Made by a program: the position numbers and the translations under genes. Positions 17,384 to 25,929 of a stretch of DNA of 64,000 nt are shown here, piece by piece. Each line of letters begins with the position of its first letter. Position 1 is the first letter of the stretch. This DNA comes from Ruegeria arenilitoris (lineage in GTDB: Bacteria > Pseudomonadota > Alphaproteobacteria > Rhodobacterales > Rhodobacteraceae). The stretch is taken from NCBI RefSeq assembly GCF_013035425.1, contig NZ_WQHX01000002.1:186001-250000 (forward strand), read 5' to 3'. Under the pieces are notes generated by a model. It searched no databases. It saw only the letters and a list, made by a program, of their open reading frames with translations, and was not told the origin of the DNA.

Positions 17384-18958
17384 CTAAAGAATATCCGTTT
17401 TAACACGGATCAATGTTGGAACAGGAGCATCGAACGCATCGCGTACAGCCGCCTGCATATTCCGCAAGCTTTCAGGTTCAGCAGACCGAGCCCCAAACGC
17501 CTCTGCAAGCTTGCAGAAATCTGGATTACGCGCGACCACAGCATTGGGCGCAATCTGCCCCCGAACCATACTATCTTCGATTTCTTTCAATTTGCCGTTG
17601 TCCCAAACGATAATCGGTAACGACAGACCCAGCTCGACGGCGGTTCCCAGTTCCTGCAAAGTATATTGAAATCCGTAATCTCCCGCGATTACAGCGGTTG
17701 GTTTACCGCTTCTGGCGACTGCCCCGCCTATGCCCGCTGGCAAAGCATAACCCAAAGTGCCAAAACCAGTGGGATGATGCCAGTGGTATGGATAAGCCAT
17801 GTCCCATACCTCTTTGGCAACATAAGCAAACTGGGTCATGTCGGAATAGATCATTGTGTCTGCCGGTATTGCAGCACGCAACGCATCCACCACCGGGACA
17901 ATGCCCGGTCGTTCAGCATCAACTTCTGTACGCCAACGGGTACGCACTTCTGCAACTTCACGGGACGTCCAGCCAGTTGCGGGTTTGACCTGCTCTGCAA
18001 CTGCCCACAAAGCCTGCGCGAAACTCTCGCCATCCGCCTGAAGCTTGACTGATGCCCGATGTCGATCGGCAAGCACCTCAGGATCCAGATCGATCCGGAC
18101 AAGATGGGCAGAGTTTCCCAAGTGGGTTCTCCACAGGTCCACTTCCGCCAATTCCGCACCTACAGCAACAACAAGATCTGCTGAAGCGATAATTTCGGCG
18201 CTACCAGGCCGAGGCAGCGTCGCCCCAAAATCCAACGCATAGCCCGAGCCGGCCATTCCGCGTCCGGCATAAGTGGTGAAGCATGCAGCACCCAATTGCG
18301 TGAGAATTTGCCGCCAAAGGTTCGAACGCGCTCCGCCGCCCAGAATGAACAAAGGCCGCCGCGAGATATTCAACAGCGACAGAACTGGTGCGATATCAGG
18401 CGGCAGAGCCTTTGTATGCAATCCCGGCTGGTTGGGAAACGGCGGTGGGTCGGCCTCGGCTTCAAGCCGGGCAATCGGGACCTGAATGTGTTTTGGCCGG
18501 GGACGAGAAAGTTCGAATTCCTCAAAAGCCCTCTCAATTAAGCCATAGGCAGCTTTTGCGTCATTCGCCTGACAGGACCAATCTGCGACCGTTTCTGCCG
18601 CACCGCGTTGATCCTTCATTTGGTGCAGTTGCCCGCGTTGCAATTGCGTTTCGTCAAGGCAGGACGAGATCACCAGCATCGGAACCGAGTCGCTGTATGC
18701 TTGACCAATTGGTGTCATGATATTGCATAAACCCGGACCAGTAATGACATAAGCCACGCCGGGGTTTCCAGTCGCGCGTGCATAGCCATCAGCCATAAAG
18801 CCTGCCCCCTGCTCATGACGGGCCAGTACGTGCTTGATCCCGGCTTCTTCAATCCCTCGGTACATTTCCTGATTGTGGACACCGGGAATACCAAAGATGA
18901 CGTCTACGCCACGGTCTTTCAGTGCGTGCGAGATTTGCGCGCCCAGGGGTCTTTTCAT
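17384..18958 (-). CDS. Thiamine-pyrophosphate enzyme, likely 2-oxoacid decarboxylase (5-guanidino-2-oxopentanoate type)
   Basis: A 524-residue enzyme of the acetolactate synthase / decarboxylase family. The N-terminal PYR domain has the catalytic Glu in LARHEQGAGFMADGYARATG. A central FAD-site-like domain follows, and the C-terminal PP domain has the ThDP-Mg motif GDYGFQYTLQEL with WDNGKLKEI. It most resembles proteins annotated as 5-guanidino-2-oxopentanoate decarboxylase of the arginine transamination route; this assignment is from memory and acetolactate synthase is the alternative. The ATG at 18958 overlaps the trkH stop as TAATG, so the two are translationally coupled. Confidence 0.78.
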   Translation of the reverse strand: MKRPLGAQISHALKDRGVDVIFGIPGVHNQEMYRGIEEAGIKHVLARHEQGAGFMADGYARATGNPGVAYVITGPGLCNIMTPIGQAYSDSVPMLVISSCLDETQLQRGQLHQMKDQRGAAETVADWSCQANDAKAAYGLIERAFEEFELSRPRPKHIQVPIARLEAEADPPPFPNQPGLHTKALPPDIAPVLSLLNISRRPLFILGGGARSNLWRQILTQLGAACFTTYAGRGMAGSGYALDFGATLPRPGSAEIIASADLVVAVGAELAEVDLWRTHLGNSAHLVRIDLDPEVLADRHRASVKLQADGESFAQALWAVAEQVKPATGWTSREVAEVRTRWRTEVDAERPGIVPVVDALRAAIPADTMIYSDMTQFAYVAKEVWDMAYPYHWHHPTGFGTLGYALPAGIGGAVARSGKPTAVIAGDYGFQYTLQELGTAVELGLSLPIIVWDNGKLKEIEDSMVRGQIAPNAVVARNPDFCKLAEAFGARSAEPESLRNMQAAVRDAFDAPVPTLIRVKTDIL

Positions 18959-20409
18959 TATCTTCTCCAGAACTGGACGGTAAAGATTGCGTAGACGGCC
19001 AGCAACTCCAGACGTCCAACCAACATACCAATGGTCAGCAGCCACTTGGCCGTGTCGTTTAAACCAGCAAAGTTCCCAGCTGGACCTATCTGGTCGCCCA
19101 GCCCGGGACCAACATTTGCCAACGCAGTTGCAGCGCCCGACACCGAAGTAATGAAATCCAGCCCCGTCAACGCGAGGGCCCAAGACAGAACTCCCAGCGA
19201 AAGAACGAAAAACATGAAAAAGCTCATGACAGATGTCAGAACATCCCGGCTGATCGGACGCCCGTCATAAGTAGGCATGAAAACACCATGCGGTGTCCTG
19301 ATCCGGTTGATTTGGGTTTTGATCGACGCGATCAACAACTGGTAGCGGAATATCTTGATCGAACAGGCGGTTGAACCGGCGCAGCCTCCGATTAGCCCGA
19401 TGAGAAAAAACAACATAACAGGAAAACTACCCCACCCCATGTAGTCGACACTGGCATAGCCCGTCCCTGAAATGATCGACGTTATATTGAACAGGGACTC
19501 ACGTAGCGCTTGTTCCCAATGATGCGGAAACACCGATGTCAGAAATACCGTCATGATAAGAACGAGTGCGGAAACGGTCACCAAGAACCCTCGAACCTGA
19601 CTATCCTCAAACAGCGACGTCGTATGACCATTTGCCAGTTGCACATAGCGCACAAATGGCAACGCTGCGAGGATCATAAAGATCGCCGCCGCGTATTCCG
19701 TTGCCCCTGAAAACACTGCAAAGGAGCTGTCATAATTCGAAAACCCGCCAGTGGCGATCGTCGTCATTGCGTGTACCGTTGCGTCGAAAAAATTCATCCC
19801 GAGTCCGGCATATACCAAGGCACACACCACCGTCAGTGACACGTATATCATGGATATCTGGCCTGCGATCTCTTGCGCACGCGGTAGGATTTTCCCCATT
19901 GTTTCAAAACCTTCCGACCGGAAGATCTGCATTCCACCCACACGCAGTTCGGGCAAGAAAACCATTGCTACAACGATGATACCGATACCGCCCAACCACT
20001 GAAGAAGACCACGCCATAACAACAAACCTCTTGGCATATTTTCCAGCCCCGAGATCACGGTTGAACCGGTTGTGGTCAAACCAGACATCGCCTCAAAATA
20101 GGCGTCAACGAAACGAAACTCTGTTTCACCAAACAGAAACGGTATGGCACCAAAAACTGGCAGCGCGACCCAAACGCCTGTGGTCAACAGAAACGTTTGT
20201 CGAATGGTCAACCCTTCGCCTACGCCATTTGAGCAACTTACTGCGAGAATGACACCCGTCAGCATAGTGATGACTGCGCTTTCAAAGAAAACGTGCCATT
20301 CCCCTCGACCCTCGATCAGGTCCGCAAGCATAGGCAACAGCATGGTCGCCCCTAGAATGGCGACCAGCAGGCCAATCACATATCCGACCGGGCGAAAGTC
20401 CATCATCAC
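18958..20409 (-). CDS. trkH: Trk-type potassium uptake protein TrkH
   Basis: A 483-residue inner-membrane K+ channel subunit with the four-fold membrane-pore-membrane plan. Selectivity-filter segments SGLTTTGST, TTIATGGFS, ISGTGYAS and ATALANVGPG follow in order, and the conserved GGCAGSTACSIKIFR stretch is present. TrkH works with a cytoplasmic TrkA gating ring, not encoded in this window. It is coupled by a TAATG overlap to the downstream TPP decarboxylase, an unexpected partner. Confidence 0.95.
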   Translation of the reverse strand: MMMDFRPVGYVIGLLVAILGATMLLPMLADLIEGRGEWHVFFESAVITMLTGVILAVSCSNGVGEGLTIRQTFLLTTGVWVALPVFGAIPFLFGETEFRFVDAYFEAMSGLTTTGSTVISGLENMPRGLLLWRGLLQWLGGIGIIVVAMVFLPELRVGGMQIFRSEGFETMGKILPRAQEIAGQISMIYVSLTVVCALVYAGLGMNFFDATVHAMTTIATGGFSNYDSSFAVFSGATEYAAAIFMILAALPFVRYVQLANGHTTSLFEDSQVRGFLVTVSALVLIMTVFLTSVFPHHWEQALRESLFNITSIISGTGYASVDYMGWGSFPVMLFFLIGLIGGCAGSTACSIKIFRYQLLIASIKTQINRIRTPHGVFMPTYDGRPISRDVLTSVMSFFMFFVLSLGVLSWALALTGLDFITSVSGAATALANVGPGLGDQIGPAGNFAGLNDTAKWLLTIGMLVGRLELLAVYAIFTVQFWRR

Positions 20410-20458
20410 GCGCAGGGTTGGCGCGCCTACCCGACGGTGTCAAGCGGGTGATATCGGA

Positions 20459-21190
20459 TTAGTCGTCCGATTTTGCCGTTTTTGCTGGCATTGCAGGTGG
20501 TTTGGAAGGAGCCCGCGTCCTCCGCATGGCGGTTTTATGCGCCTCTTCAGATTTGGATGACTCAACAGATTTTGGCGTCGATGGCATGGAAACTGATGCC
20601 GTGGTCGCTTGCTTAGTGGTCGTGAACACAGGTTTTGAGGCCGCAGGCACTCGCTTAGCAGTGGCTGGTTTTGCCGATGCGGATTTGTCTCCTGAAACTG
20701 CTTTGACCGTCGGAGAGACCGCCTTTGTCTTTGGTTTGTTAGCCGCCTGCGCAGGTTTGGGCGGGACAGTCTCAATTTTGGCAACCGACGATCGTTTGGT
20801 CGCTGTCGCCGCTTTGGTCTTGTTCGCAGATGGAGCAGCCTTTGGTGTTTCCTTCACTGCAGATTTTCTATTGCTCAACTCAGCTTTTGGTTTGGGACTA
20901 GCTGCTAACTTCGGTTTAGAAGCCATTGTTTGTTTCACTTGTTTTGATGGGTTTACCTTAGCTCTGACAGTTGCAGGCTTCGGTTTGGAAGTAGCTTTTT
21001 GTGGTATCGGTTTTGGTTTTACCGACCCAGAAGTCGACGAAGCAGCATGCAACGCATGCACAGGCGCCATAGGCAGATCAAAAGCGGAACGCGCCATAAT
21101 CTGCATGATCTTCAAGTGGCTTACCATTGCATATCCCGCGACCCGGAACGCGGCAGCCTGGAACTCAAGCGGTTGGGAAATAGGATTCAT
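20459..21190 (-). CDS. Phasin-like protein with a histone-H1-like Lys/Ala/Pro tail
   Basis: A 243-residue protein. About 55 N-terminal residues (NPISQPLEFQAAAFRVAGYA, MVSHLKIMQIMARSAFDLP) resemble the short phasin-like region of Rhodobacteraceae granule proteins. The remaining 190 are low complexity, rich in Lys, Ala, Pro, Ser and Thr (KPKPATVRAKVNPSK and similar), very basic and disordered, as in bacterial H1-like proteins. It may link polyhydroxyalkanoate granules to DNA, as PhaM/PhaF-type phasins do. That role is inferred. AGGAG stands 9 nt before the ATG at 21190. TGC-rich repeats upstream resemble PhaR sites. Confidence 0.6.
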   Translation of the reverse strand: MNPISQPLEFQAAAFRVAGYAMVSHLKIMQIMARSAFDLPMAPVHALHAASSTSGSVKPKPIPQKATSKPKPATVRAKVNPSKQVKQTMASKPKLAASPKPKAELSNRKSAVKETPKAAPSANKTKAATATKRSSVAKIETVPPKPAQAANKPKTKAVSPTVKAVSGDKSASAKPATAKRVPAASKPVFTTTKQATTASVSMPSTPKSVESSKSEEAHKTAMRRTRAPSKPPAMPAKTAKSDD

Positions 21191-21496
21191 TGCGAGTCTC
21201 TCCTGTGAAAAAGGTGAAGCGAGCAATTAGAGAAAAGACTTCTGCTGCCCTGATTGATCGGGCTGATACGCAGAGTCGCGGTCCAAGGCCATTCACGTAC
21301 CGGTTTCCTCTAAGGCTGCACCTCAGAATTTCGTCGTGAGTCTTTTCACTCGGACTATTTGCAACGGCGCAGCAACTGCTTTCGTGGTTTCTTTTACGCC
21401 AATGTCGCAGCATACGCAGCAATTCTTGCTGCACTGCGGCAAAAAAACGCCAAATGCGGAAATTACAACCAGATCACAAAAGGTTCTGCGTAGATG
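21191..21496. promoter_or_regulatory. Intergenic regulatory region with TGC-rich repeats
   Basis: A 306-nt stretch with no convincing gene. At 21416-21432 it has a perfect inverted repeat GCAGCAA-TTC-TTGCTGC, directly joined to ACTGCGGCAA (to 21442). The polyhydroxyalkanoate regulator PhaR is known to bind TGC-rich CTGC/GCAG sequences ahead of phasin genes, and the next minus-strand gene is phasin-like. The region also lies beyond the 3' end of folE2. Confidence 0.45.
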
Positions 21497-22600
21497 TTAA
21501 CCAACGTGAAAGAAAGTCATGAACAAGCGAGGGTCCACACTGACCGATTCGAAGGTTGGACCTTCAGTCAGAATCGATATCGCGTCGTGGCTATGAAGGC
21601 TTTCTTGGTGACTTGCGATAACACGAAAATCTCCGACGTGGTGGTCAGCCTGCAATTCGGCACAGAACAGCCTTACCGCATCCTCAACGAAAATTGGATT
21701 GGCAGCATTCAATTCTGCGAATGCCTGTTCGTCTTCTCGCTTGACCATTACTTGCGTTTCTGTCGGCACGGCGCGGCGGCACAAGGCAATCAAATCTTCG
21801 AACCATAAGCAATCTGCGTCGCAATCAACTACAACTGAAATTCGCGCGACAGATCGTTGAGAATGTGGAGTGGCCAATTGACCACGTGTCGACCGCGCAT
21901 GTTCGCTCAGTTCCAGCGAACACGGGCACGTCGATGAGTACACATAGTCGAGGTGCATGATCTTTAGGCGTTGGCCGCCCGTTTCAATCAATTCCAGGGC
22001 GATATCATAATACTGATAACCCATTAGGCCTGACCGTAGGCTTGCCACTTGGTCAGGATAGGAAAACCGCATCTGAATTCGAGCGTCCATACTGTCCAAA
22101 TCGGTCATGTAATCATTGAGCGCTGCTTCCATTACTTCAAAGCTGAAGGTCCGCTCTGCGTGCTTATAAAAAGAACGCATGATACGGGACATGTTTATTC
22201 CCTTTTTTTCAGCTTCAAGGCTGACTGACCCTGTGACAGATGTCTCGAGCGTTAGATCATCCCCATGTTTTCGGTGAAATCGAATCGGTAGGCGGAAATT
22301 CGAAATTCCAACGTGCTGGATTTGCTGCTTTGCACCGCGGATCAGGCTTGATGGCCCGTTCTGCAAGTCAGGCAAAGAAGCCTTGTAAACTTCATCTATG
22401 TTGAACTCTTCCGGGTAATTTCTTGAGAGATCTGGGTAATTTAGCGGAGAAAGCCCCGGGATCAGACGTGAAACAGCAGGGTCCAGCTGACTGATTTCGG
22501 TGTCCGACGCTTTAACTGCCCACTTGCGCAACACTTTTAGCGCAGCTTCCGCTTCGTCACGGTCAGGTGTCTCGTCAAGTTCACGGGGATGCACGTTCAT
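21497..22600 (-). CDS. folE2: GTP cyclohydrolase I, type IB
   Basis: A 367-residue enzyme converting GTP to dihydroneopterin triphosphate, the first step of folate (and queuosine precursor) synthesis. FolE2 signatures are VGISNFRLPIRF, a SLEAEKKGINMSRIMRSFYK segment with the conserved GINMSR, and the metal-ligand cysteine and glutamate in YVYSSTCPCSLELSEHAR. FolE2 is the metal-flexible alternative to zinc-dependent FolE and is often induced by zinc shortage; no clear Zur box was found. With folB and folP elsewhere in the window, three folate-pathway steps are encoded here. Confidence 0.96.
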   Translation of the reverse strand: MNVHPRELDETPDRDEAEAALKVLRKWAVKASDTEISQLDPAVSRLIPGLSPLNYPDLSRNYPEEFNIDEVYKASLPDLQNGPSSLIRGAKQQIQHVGISNFRLPIRFHRKHGDDLTLETSVTGSVSLEAEKKGINMSRIMRSFYKHAERTFSFEVMEAALNDYMTDLDSMDARIQMRFSYPDQVASLRSGLMGYQYYDIALELIETGGQRLKIMHLDYVYSSTCPCSLELSEHARSTRGQLATPHSQRSVARISVVVDCDADCLWFEDLIALCRRAVPTETQVMVKREDEQAFAELNAANPIFVEDAVRLFCAELQADHHVGDFRVIASHQESLHSHDAISILTEGPTFESVSVDPRLFMTFFHVG

Positions 22601-22786
22601 AGGCAGGGTATCCTTGTCTCGCCGCTGGAATATAAGCGGTTTCAGTTCTTATGCCAGTCCACTTCGATACGCATAAGCCACCTAATCGGATCGGAAAAAC
22701 TTGCGTTAGATCGACTATTATTTTCAACGGTACCCTACCATTTTTGCGACCCGCCGAACAGCCAGGGCCATTTAGCGGATCCAATC

Positions 22787-23977
22787 TTATTTTTGGGACA
22801 CGTCGAGTGCACGCTCAATATCTGCAATTAAATCAGCCGAATCTTCCAAGCCAACCGAAAACCTAATAAGCCCGGGTGTGATACCCAGTTCGTCTTTTTG
22901 AGCTTCGCTCAGACGTTGATGCGTTGTGGTTGCTGGATGGGTCGCTATCGATTTCGCATCACCCAGGTTGTTCGAAATGACTGGGATTGCAAGGGTATTT
23001 AAAAACGCAAACGCTGCCCCTTTGCCGCCTTTGATATCCATCGATAGAACTGTCCCACCCTTGCCTCCAAGCTGAGACTGAACCAAAGCGTTCTGAGCAT
23101 GGCTTTTCAATCCCGGGTACATCATTTGCTCTAGGGCCGGATGGTTTTCGAATGTCTCGGCAATGGCCATCGCAGTCTCGGCCTGTGCATTCACTCGCAA
23201 AGCAATCGTTTCTAAGCCCTTCAGCATGACCCACGCATTGAATGGACTAAGCGCCCCACCTGTATGTTTGAGATATGGCTCAACGGTGCCCCGAATAAAC
23301 TCTTCCGATCCAATGATCACGCCACCCAGAGCACGGCCCTGCCCATCGATGTGCTTGGTCGCAGAATACACAACTACGTCAGCGCCCTGTTCAATTGCGC
23401 GGGAAAACACCGGGGTCGAAAACACATTGTCCACAATAACCTGCGCACCGACCGCATGAGCCAGCTTTGAAACTGCTTCTATATCAATGATTTCCAGCGT
23501 GGGGTTCGACATTGATTCAAAGAAAACAGCCTTGGTGTTTTGGCGAATGGCTGATTTCCACTGCTCCAAATCCGTACCGTCGACGAAAGTCACTTCTACA
23601 CCGTACCGGGTCAGAATATTTTCCAGAATGTATAGACAAGAGCCGAACAAGGCCCTAGCCGAAACAACGTGATCACCTGCTTTCAACATTGAAACAAGCG
23701 CCCCATTCACCGCCGCCATCCCCGAGGCCGTAGCAAATGCATCCTCGGCGCCCTCCAAAGCGGCGATGCGTTTTTCGAACATTGAAACCGTAGGGTTGCC
23801 ATACCGCGCGTATATGAACTCATCAGGGCCGCACTCCAAAAAGCGGGCTTCGGCCTGTTCGGCCGTTTCATAGACAAATCCTTGGGTCAGAAAGATCGCT
23901 TCGCTGACCTCATTATATTGGCTGCGCCTAGTTCCGCCATGGACGGCTTGCGTGCGTTTGTTCCAGCTTTGGCTCAT
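22787..23977 (-). CDS. metZ: O-succinylhomoserine sulfhydrylase
   Basis: A 396-residue PLP enzyme of the Cys/Met gamma family that makes homocysteine directly from O-succinylhomoserine and sulfide. The PLP lysine lies in VVYSATKHIDGQGRALGG; the N-terminus has RTQAVHGGTRRSQYNE and YARYGNPTVSMFEKRIA. The ATG at 23977 follows AAGGA by 6 nt. A longer frame starting at 24013 would run into the terminator stem and is rejected. Expression is evidently controlled by the SAM-II riboswitch upstream, so high S-adenosylmethionine should reduce it. Confidence 0.95.
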   Translation of the reverse strand: MSQSWNKRTQAVHGGTRRSQYNEVSEAIFLTQGFVYETAEQAEARFLECGPDEFIYARYGNPTVSMFEKRIAALEGAEDAFATASGMAAVNGALVSMLKAGDHVVSARALFGSCLYILENILTRYGVEVTFVDGTDLEQWKSAIRQNTKAVFFESMSNPTLEIIDIEAVSKLAHAVGAQVIVDNVFSTPVFSRAIEQGADVVVYSATKHIDGQGRALGGVIIGSEEFIRGTVEPYLKHTGGALSPFNAWVMLKGLETIALRVNAQAETAMAIAETFENHPALEQMMYPGLKSHAQNALVQSQLGGKGGTVLSMDIKGGKGAAFAFLNTLAIPVISNNLGDAKSIATHPATTTHQRLSEAQKDELGITPGLIRFSVGLEDSADLIADIERALDVSQK

Positions 23978-24010
23978 GTCATTCCTTTCAGCCTCTATTC
24001 GTGAGGCAAA

Positions 24011-24046
24011 CAAAAAACCCCAGACGCGGCCAAGCGAAAGGGGTCT
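24011..24046 (-). terminator. Rho-independent terminator, riboswitch expression platform of metZ
   Basis: In the mRNA sense, AGACCCC pairs with GGGGTTT (24040-24046 with 24015-24021), with an inner CGC/GCG stem and a run of six T. It lies between the SAM-II aptamer and the metZ ribosome site, where premature termination would block metZ. Confidence 0.8.
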
Positions 24047-24054
24047 TTCATCCT

Positions 24055-24112
24055 GACCTTTTAGCGGCGTTGTTTAACGTGGCCCGCAATCCGGTAACAA
24101 ATCGCCACGTAG
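24055..24112 (-). ncRNA. SAM-II riboswitch aptamer upstream of metZ
   Basis: The mRNA-sense sequence matches the compact SAM-II class of alphaproteobacteria. A 7-bp P1 stem ACGTGGC / GCCACGT (24104-24110 with 24077-24083) encloses a loop with GATTTGTTACCGGATTGC, and the 3' pseudoknot strand GCTAAAA lies at 24059-24065. SAM-II aptamers bind S-adenosylmethionine and typically precede metA, metX or metZ. A well-spaced promoter ends 4-5 nt before it and an intrinsic terminator follows. Confidence 0.9.
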
Positions 24113-24122
24113 TCCCTTGTTG

Positions 24123-24151
24123 CCCATACGCCTCAGCACAGTTGTCGTCAA
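24123..24151 (-). promoter_or_regulatory. Candidate promoter of the metZ riboswitch transcript
   Basis: TTGACG (24146-24151) and TATGGG (24123-24128) on the minus strand, with a 17-nt spacer. The expected start near 24116 falls just before the aptamer. A perfect inverted repeat CACGGTT-CTGT-AACCGTG at 24170-24187 lies between this promoter and the divergent hydrolase gene and may be an operator. Confidence 0.5.
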
Positions 24152-24252
24152 GCTTTCGCGCGGTTTCGTCACGGTTCTGTAACCGTGCCTTCATCTAAAC
24201 GTCATGGTGTTGTGAAAAACGAGCACCACAACATCTTGTGTGAGGCACGACA

Positions 24253-25185
24253 ATGCCAGTTATCAGGATCAATGCCGTAAATGGCCAAGCCCAGTTGCAC
24301 TGCAGCCCGAGATCGACAACCAGCGTATTACGGCAGCTGCGCAATATTCCCGGGCCTGTCATCATCATGACCCACGGTTTCAAGTATCAACCTTACAATC
24401 GCAAAACCTGCCCACACCGCCACATTCTTTCTCTGCAGCCACGGATGCAGGGCGATAGCTGTCCCAGTTGGCCACAACAGCTTGGGTTCGGTGCGGGGTT
24501 CGAAAATGAAGGATTGGCTCTTGCTTTTGGCTGGGATGCCAGCGGACCACTTTGGAAAACACGTAGCCGTGCATTAGCAGCAGGGCGTGTTCTTGCTAAA
24601 GTCATCAACGAATTGCACCATTGCCACCACGACAGACCGATTCATTTTATTGGTCATTCAATGGGCGTGGAACTCGCGCTCGAAGCTTTGCATCACATCC
24701 AACCCGGAGCAATACGTCGAATAATCTCCATGACAGGCGCGGCATATCGGTCTCGCACCTTACGGGCCTTGCTCACTCCAGCCGGTCATCAAGCAGAGTT
24801 GATAAACATCACTAGTAGGGAAAACGACCTGTTCGATTTTCTATACGAACGAATTATTCAACCTCCTACCCTCGGCGACCGGAGTATTGGTTCGGGGATA
24901 CAGGCGAAAAACGCCGTGACCCTGCAGATCGATTGCCCAGCCACCCTTGATCATTTGTCCAATCTTGCTTTTCCTGTCGCGGCCCCACAGCGCCGAATCT
25001 GCCATTGGTCCAGCTACACACGGCCCGGTTTGTTGCGCTTATACAATGCACTACTACGCAATCCTGAACGAATAAGTCTGGGAGACTTGCGTGACGGTCT
25101 GCCGTCGTATCATCAAAGACGTTGGTCCCGGCTTTTTGCGCTGCCTCGACCGCAAAAGCTCCTGCCGTTTGCACAGAAAGCCTGA
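24253..25185 (+). CDS. Alpha/beta-hydrolase family protein
   Basis: A 310-residue, apparently cytosolic protein. An oxyanion-region strand GPVIIMTHGFKYQP (about 34-47) and the nucleophile elbow IHFIGHSMGVELALEAL (Ser about 140) mark a serine hydrolase of the DUF900-like / lipase-like type, and ITSRENDLFDFL could carry the acid residue. A catalytic His is likely in the ICHWSSY segment. Substrate unknown. GAGG stands 7 nt before the ATG. Broken genes follow it, so it sits at the edge of an accessory region. Confidence 0.75.
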   Translation: MPVIRINAVNGQAQLHCSPRSTTSVLRQLRNIPGPVIIMTHGFKYQPYNRKTCPHRHILSLQPRMQGDSCPSWPQQLGFGAGFENEGLALAFGWDASGPLWKTRSRALAAGRVLAKVINELHHCHHDRPIHFIGHSMGVELALEALHHIQPGAIRRIISMTGAAYRSRTLRALLTPAGHQAELINITSRENDLFDFLYERIIQPPTLGDRSIGSGIQAKNAVTLQIDCPATLDHLSNLAFPVAAPQRRICHWSSYTRPGLLRLYNALLRNPERISLGDLRDGLPSYHQRRWSRLFALPRPQKLLPFAQKA

Positions 25186-25210
25186 TGATCTCAGTATTTG
25201 GGGAAATGGC

Positions 25211-25838
25211 GTGATCGACCTGTACTTCTGGGTCACGCCGAAAGATTGGAAAACATCCTTCGCACTGGAAGAAATGGAATTTCTTTATCAAATCCATCTG
25301 ATCAATACCGGCAAAGGTGAACTAACCGACCCAAAACTCCAAATGTCATCCCAATCAATTGGATACCTAAAATTGTCTATCCCGACGGTCAGGATGGTAC
25401 TACGATCTCGGCCTTTAAGAGCGGCGCGACTTTAATGTACCTGGCCTGCAAGTGCGGTCGGCCTTTTAGCGAAACACAGCATGAGAAAGTTGTATTCGAG
25501 CAGTAATAACGCGGCAGTCGGGTAGTAACTGCCTAATGATCGCCCGAGTGTACCGTTTCTAGAAATATGCCCCTCAACTCGATATGCCACGGCATTTGCC
25601 ATACACCAAACTTCGCGACAGGGCAGAAGTCACGGGGTTATACGGCCCGCTTTACCGTCGATTGGCTCAAAATGAGGTCGTCGTTGGTGGCATGTTCTTT
25701 ATTGCTGATTTGTCGTTCTGGAGCCGGGCAAGCCTGCGGGGAGGAAAGCAACTAGTTCCACAATACATGCCAAAGTTCGTGCCAATCAAAGGAGCAAACA
25801 GGCGCGAGAGATCTTGTTTTAGCGGTGGCGAAAACTAA
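25211..25838 (+). pseudogene. Glutathione S-transferase pseudogene (frameshifted, partly deleted)
   Basis: Three consecutive pieces of one GST lie in three different frames. Piece one (25211 to about 25334): VIDLYFWVTPKDWKTSFALE and MEFLYQIHLINTGKGEL, the thioredoxin-like start. Piece two (about 25333-25506): IPKIVYPDGQDGTTISAFKS then GATLMYLACKCGRPF, the cis-Pro and glutathione-binding strand, ending in TAA. Piece three (25563-25838, after an in-frame TAG): KYAPQLDMPRHLPYTK, TGLYGPLYRRLAQNE and GGMFFIADLSFWSRASL, the C-terminal helical domain. About 30 residues between pieces two and three are missing. It resembles the YghU/YfcG branch. Clearly non-functional. Confidence 0.85.
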
Positions 25839-25929
25839 CGATTTCAAATTTCTTCAACCACCTTAATAGAATTGTCATTCTTTCGATGTTGGCAATTCTG
25901 GATTATCAACCTAGTGAGAGCATTTCTCT

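Noticed and set aside
20502..21230. 242-codon frame antisense to the phasin-like gene
   Set aside because: Long only because the opposite strand is low-complexity Lys/Ala/Pro coding sequence; no start signal or domain.
22601..22786. Zur box or folate/preQ1 riboswitch ahead of folE2
   Set aside because: No recognisable palindrome or conserved aptamer core could be found by eye.
22787..24013. Longer metZ starting at 24013
   Set aside because: It would begin inside the riboswitch terminator; the ATG at 23977 has a proper ribosome site and family N-terminus.
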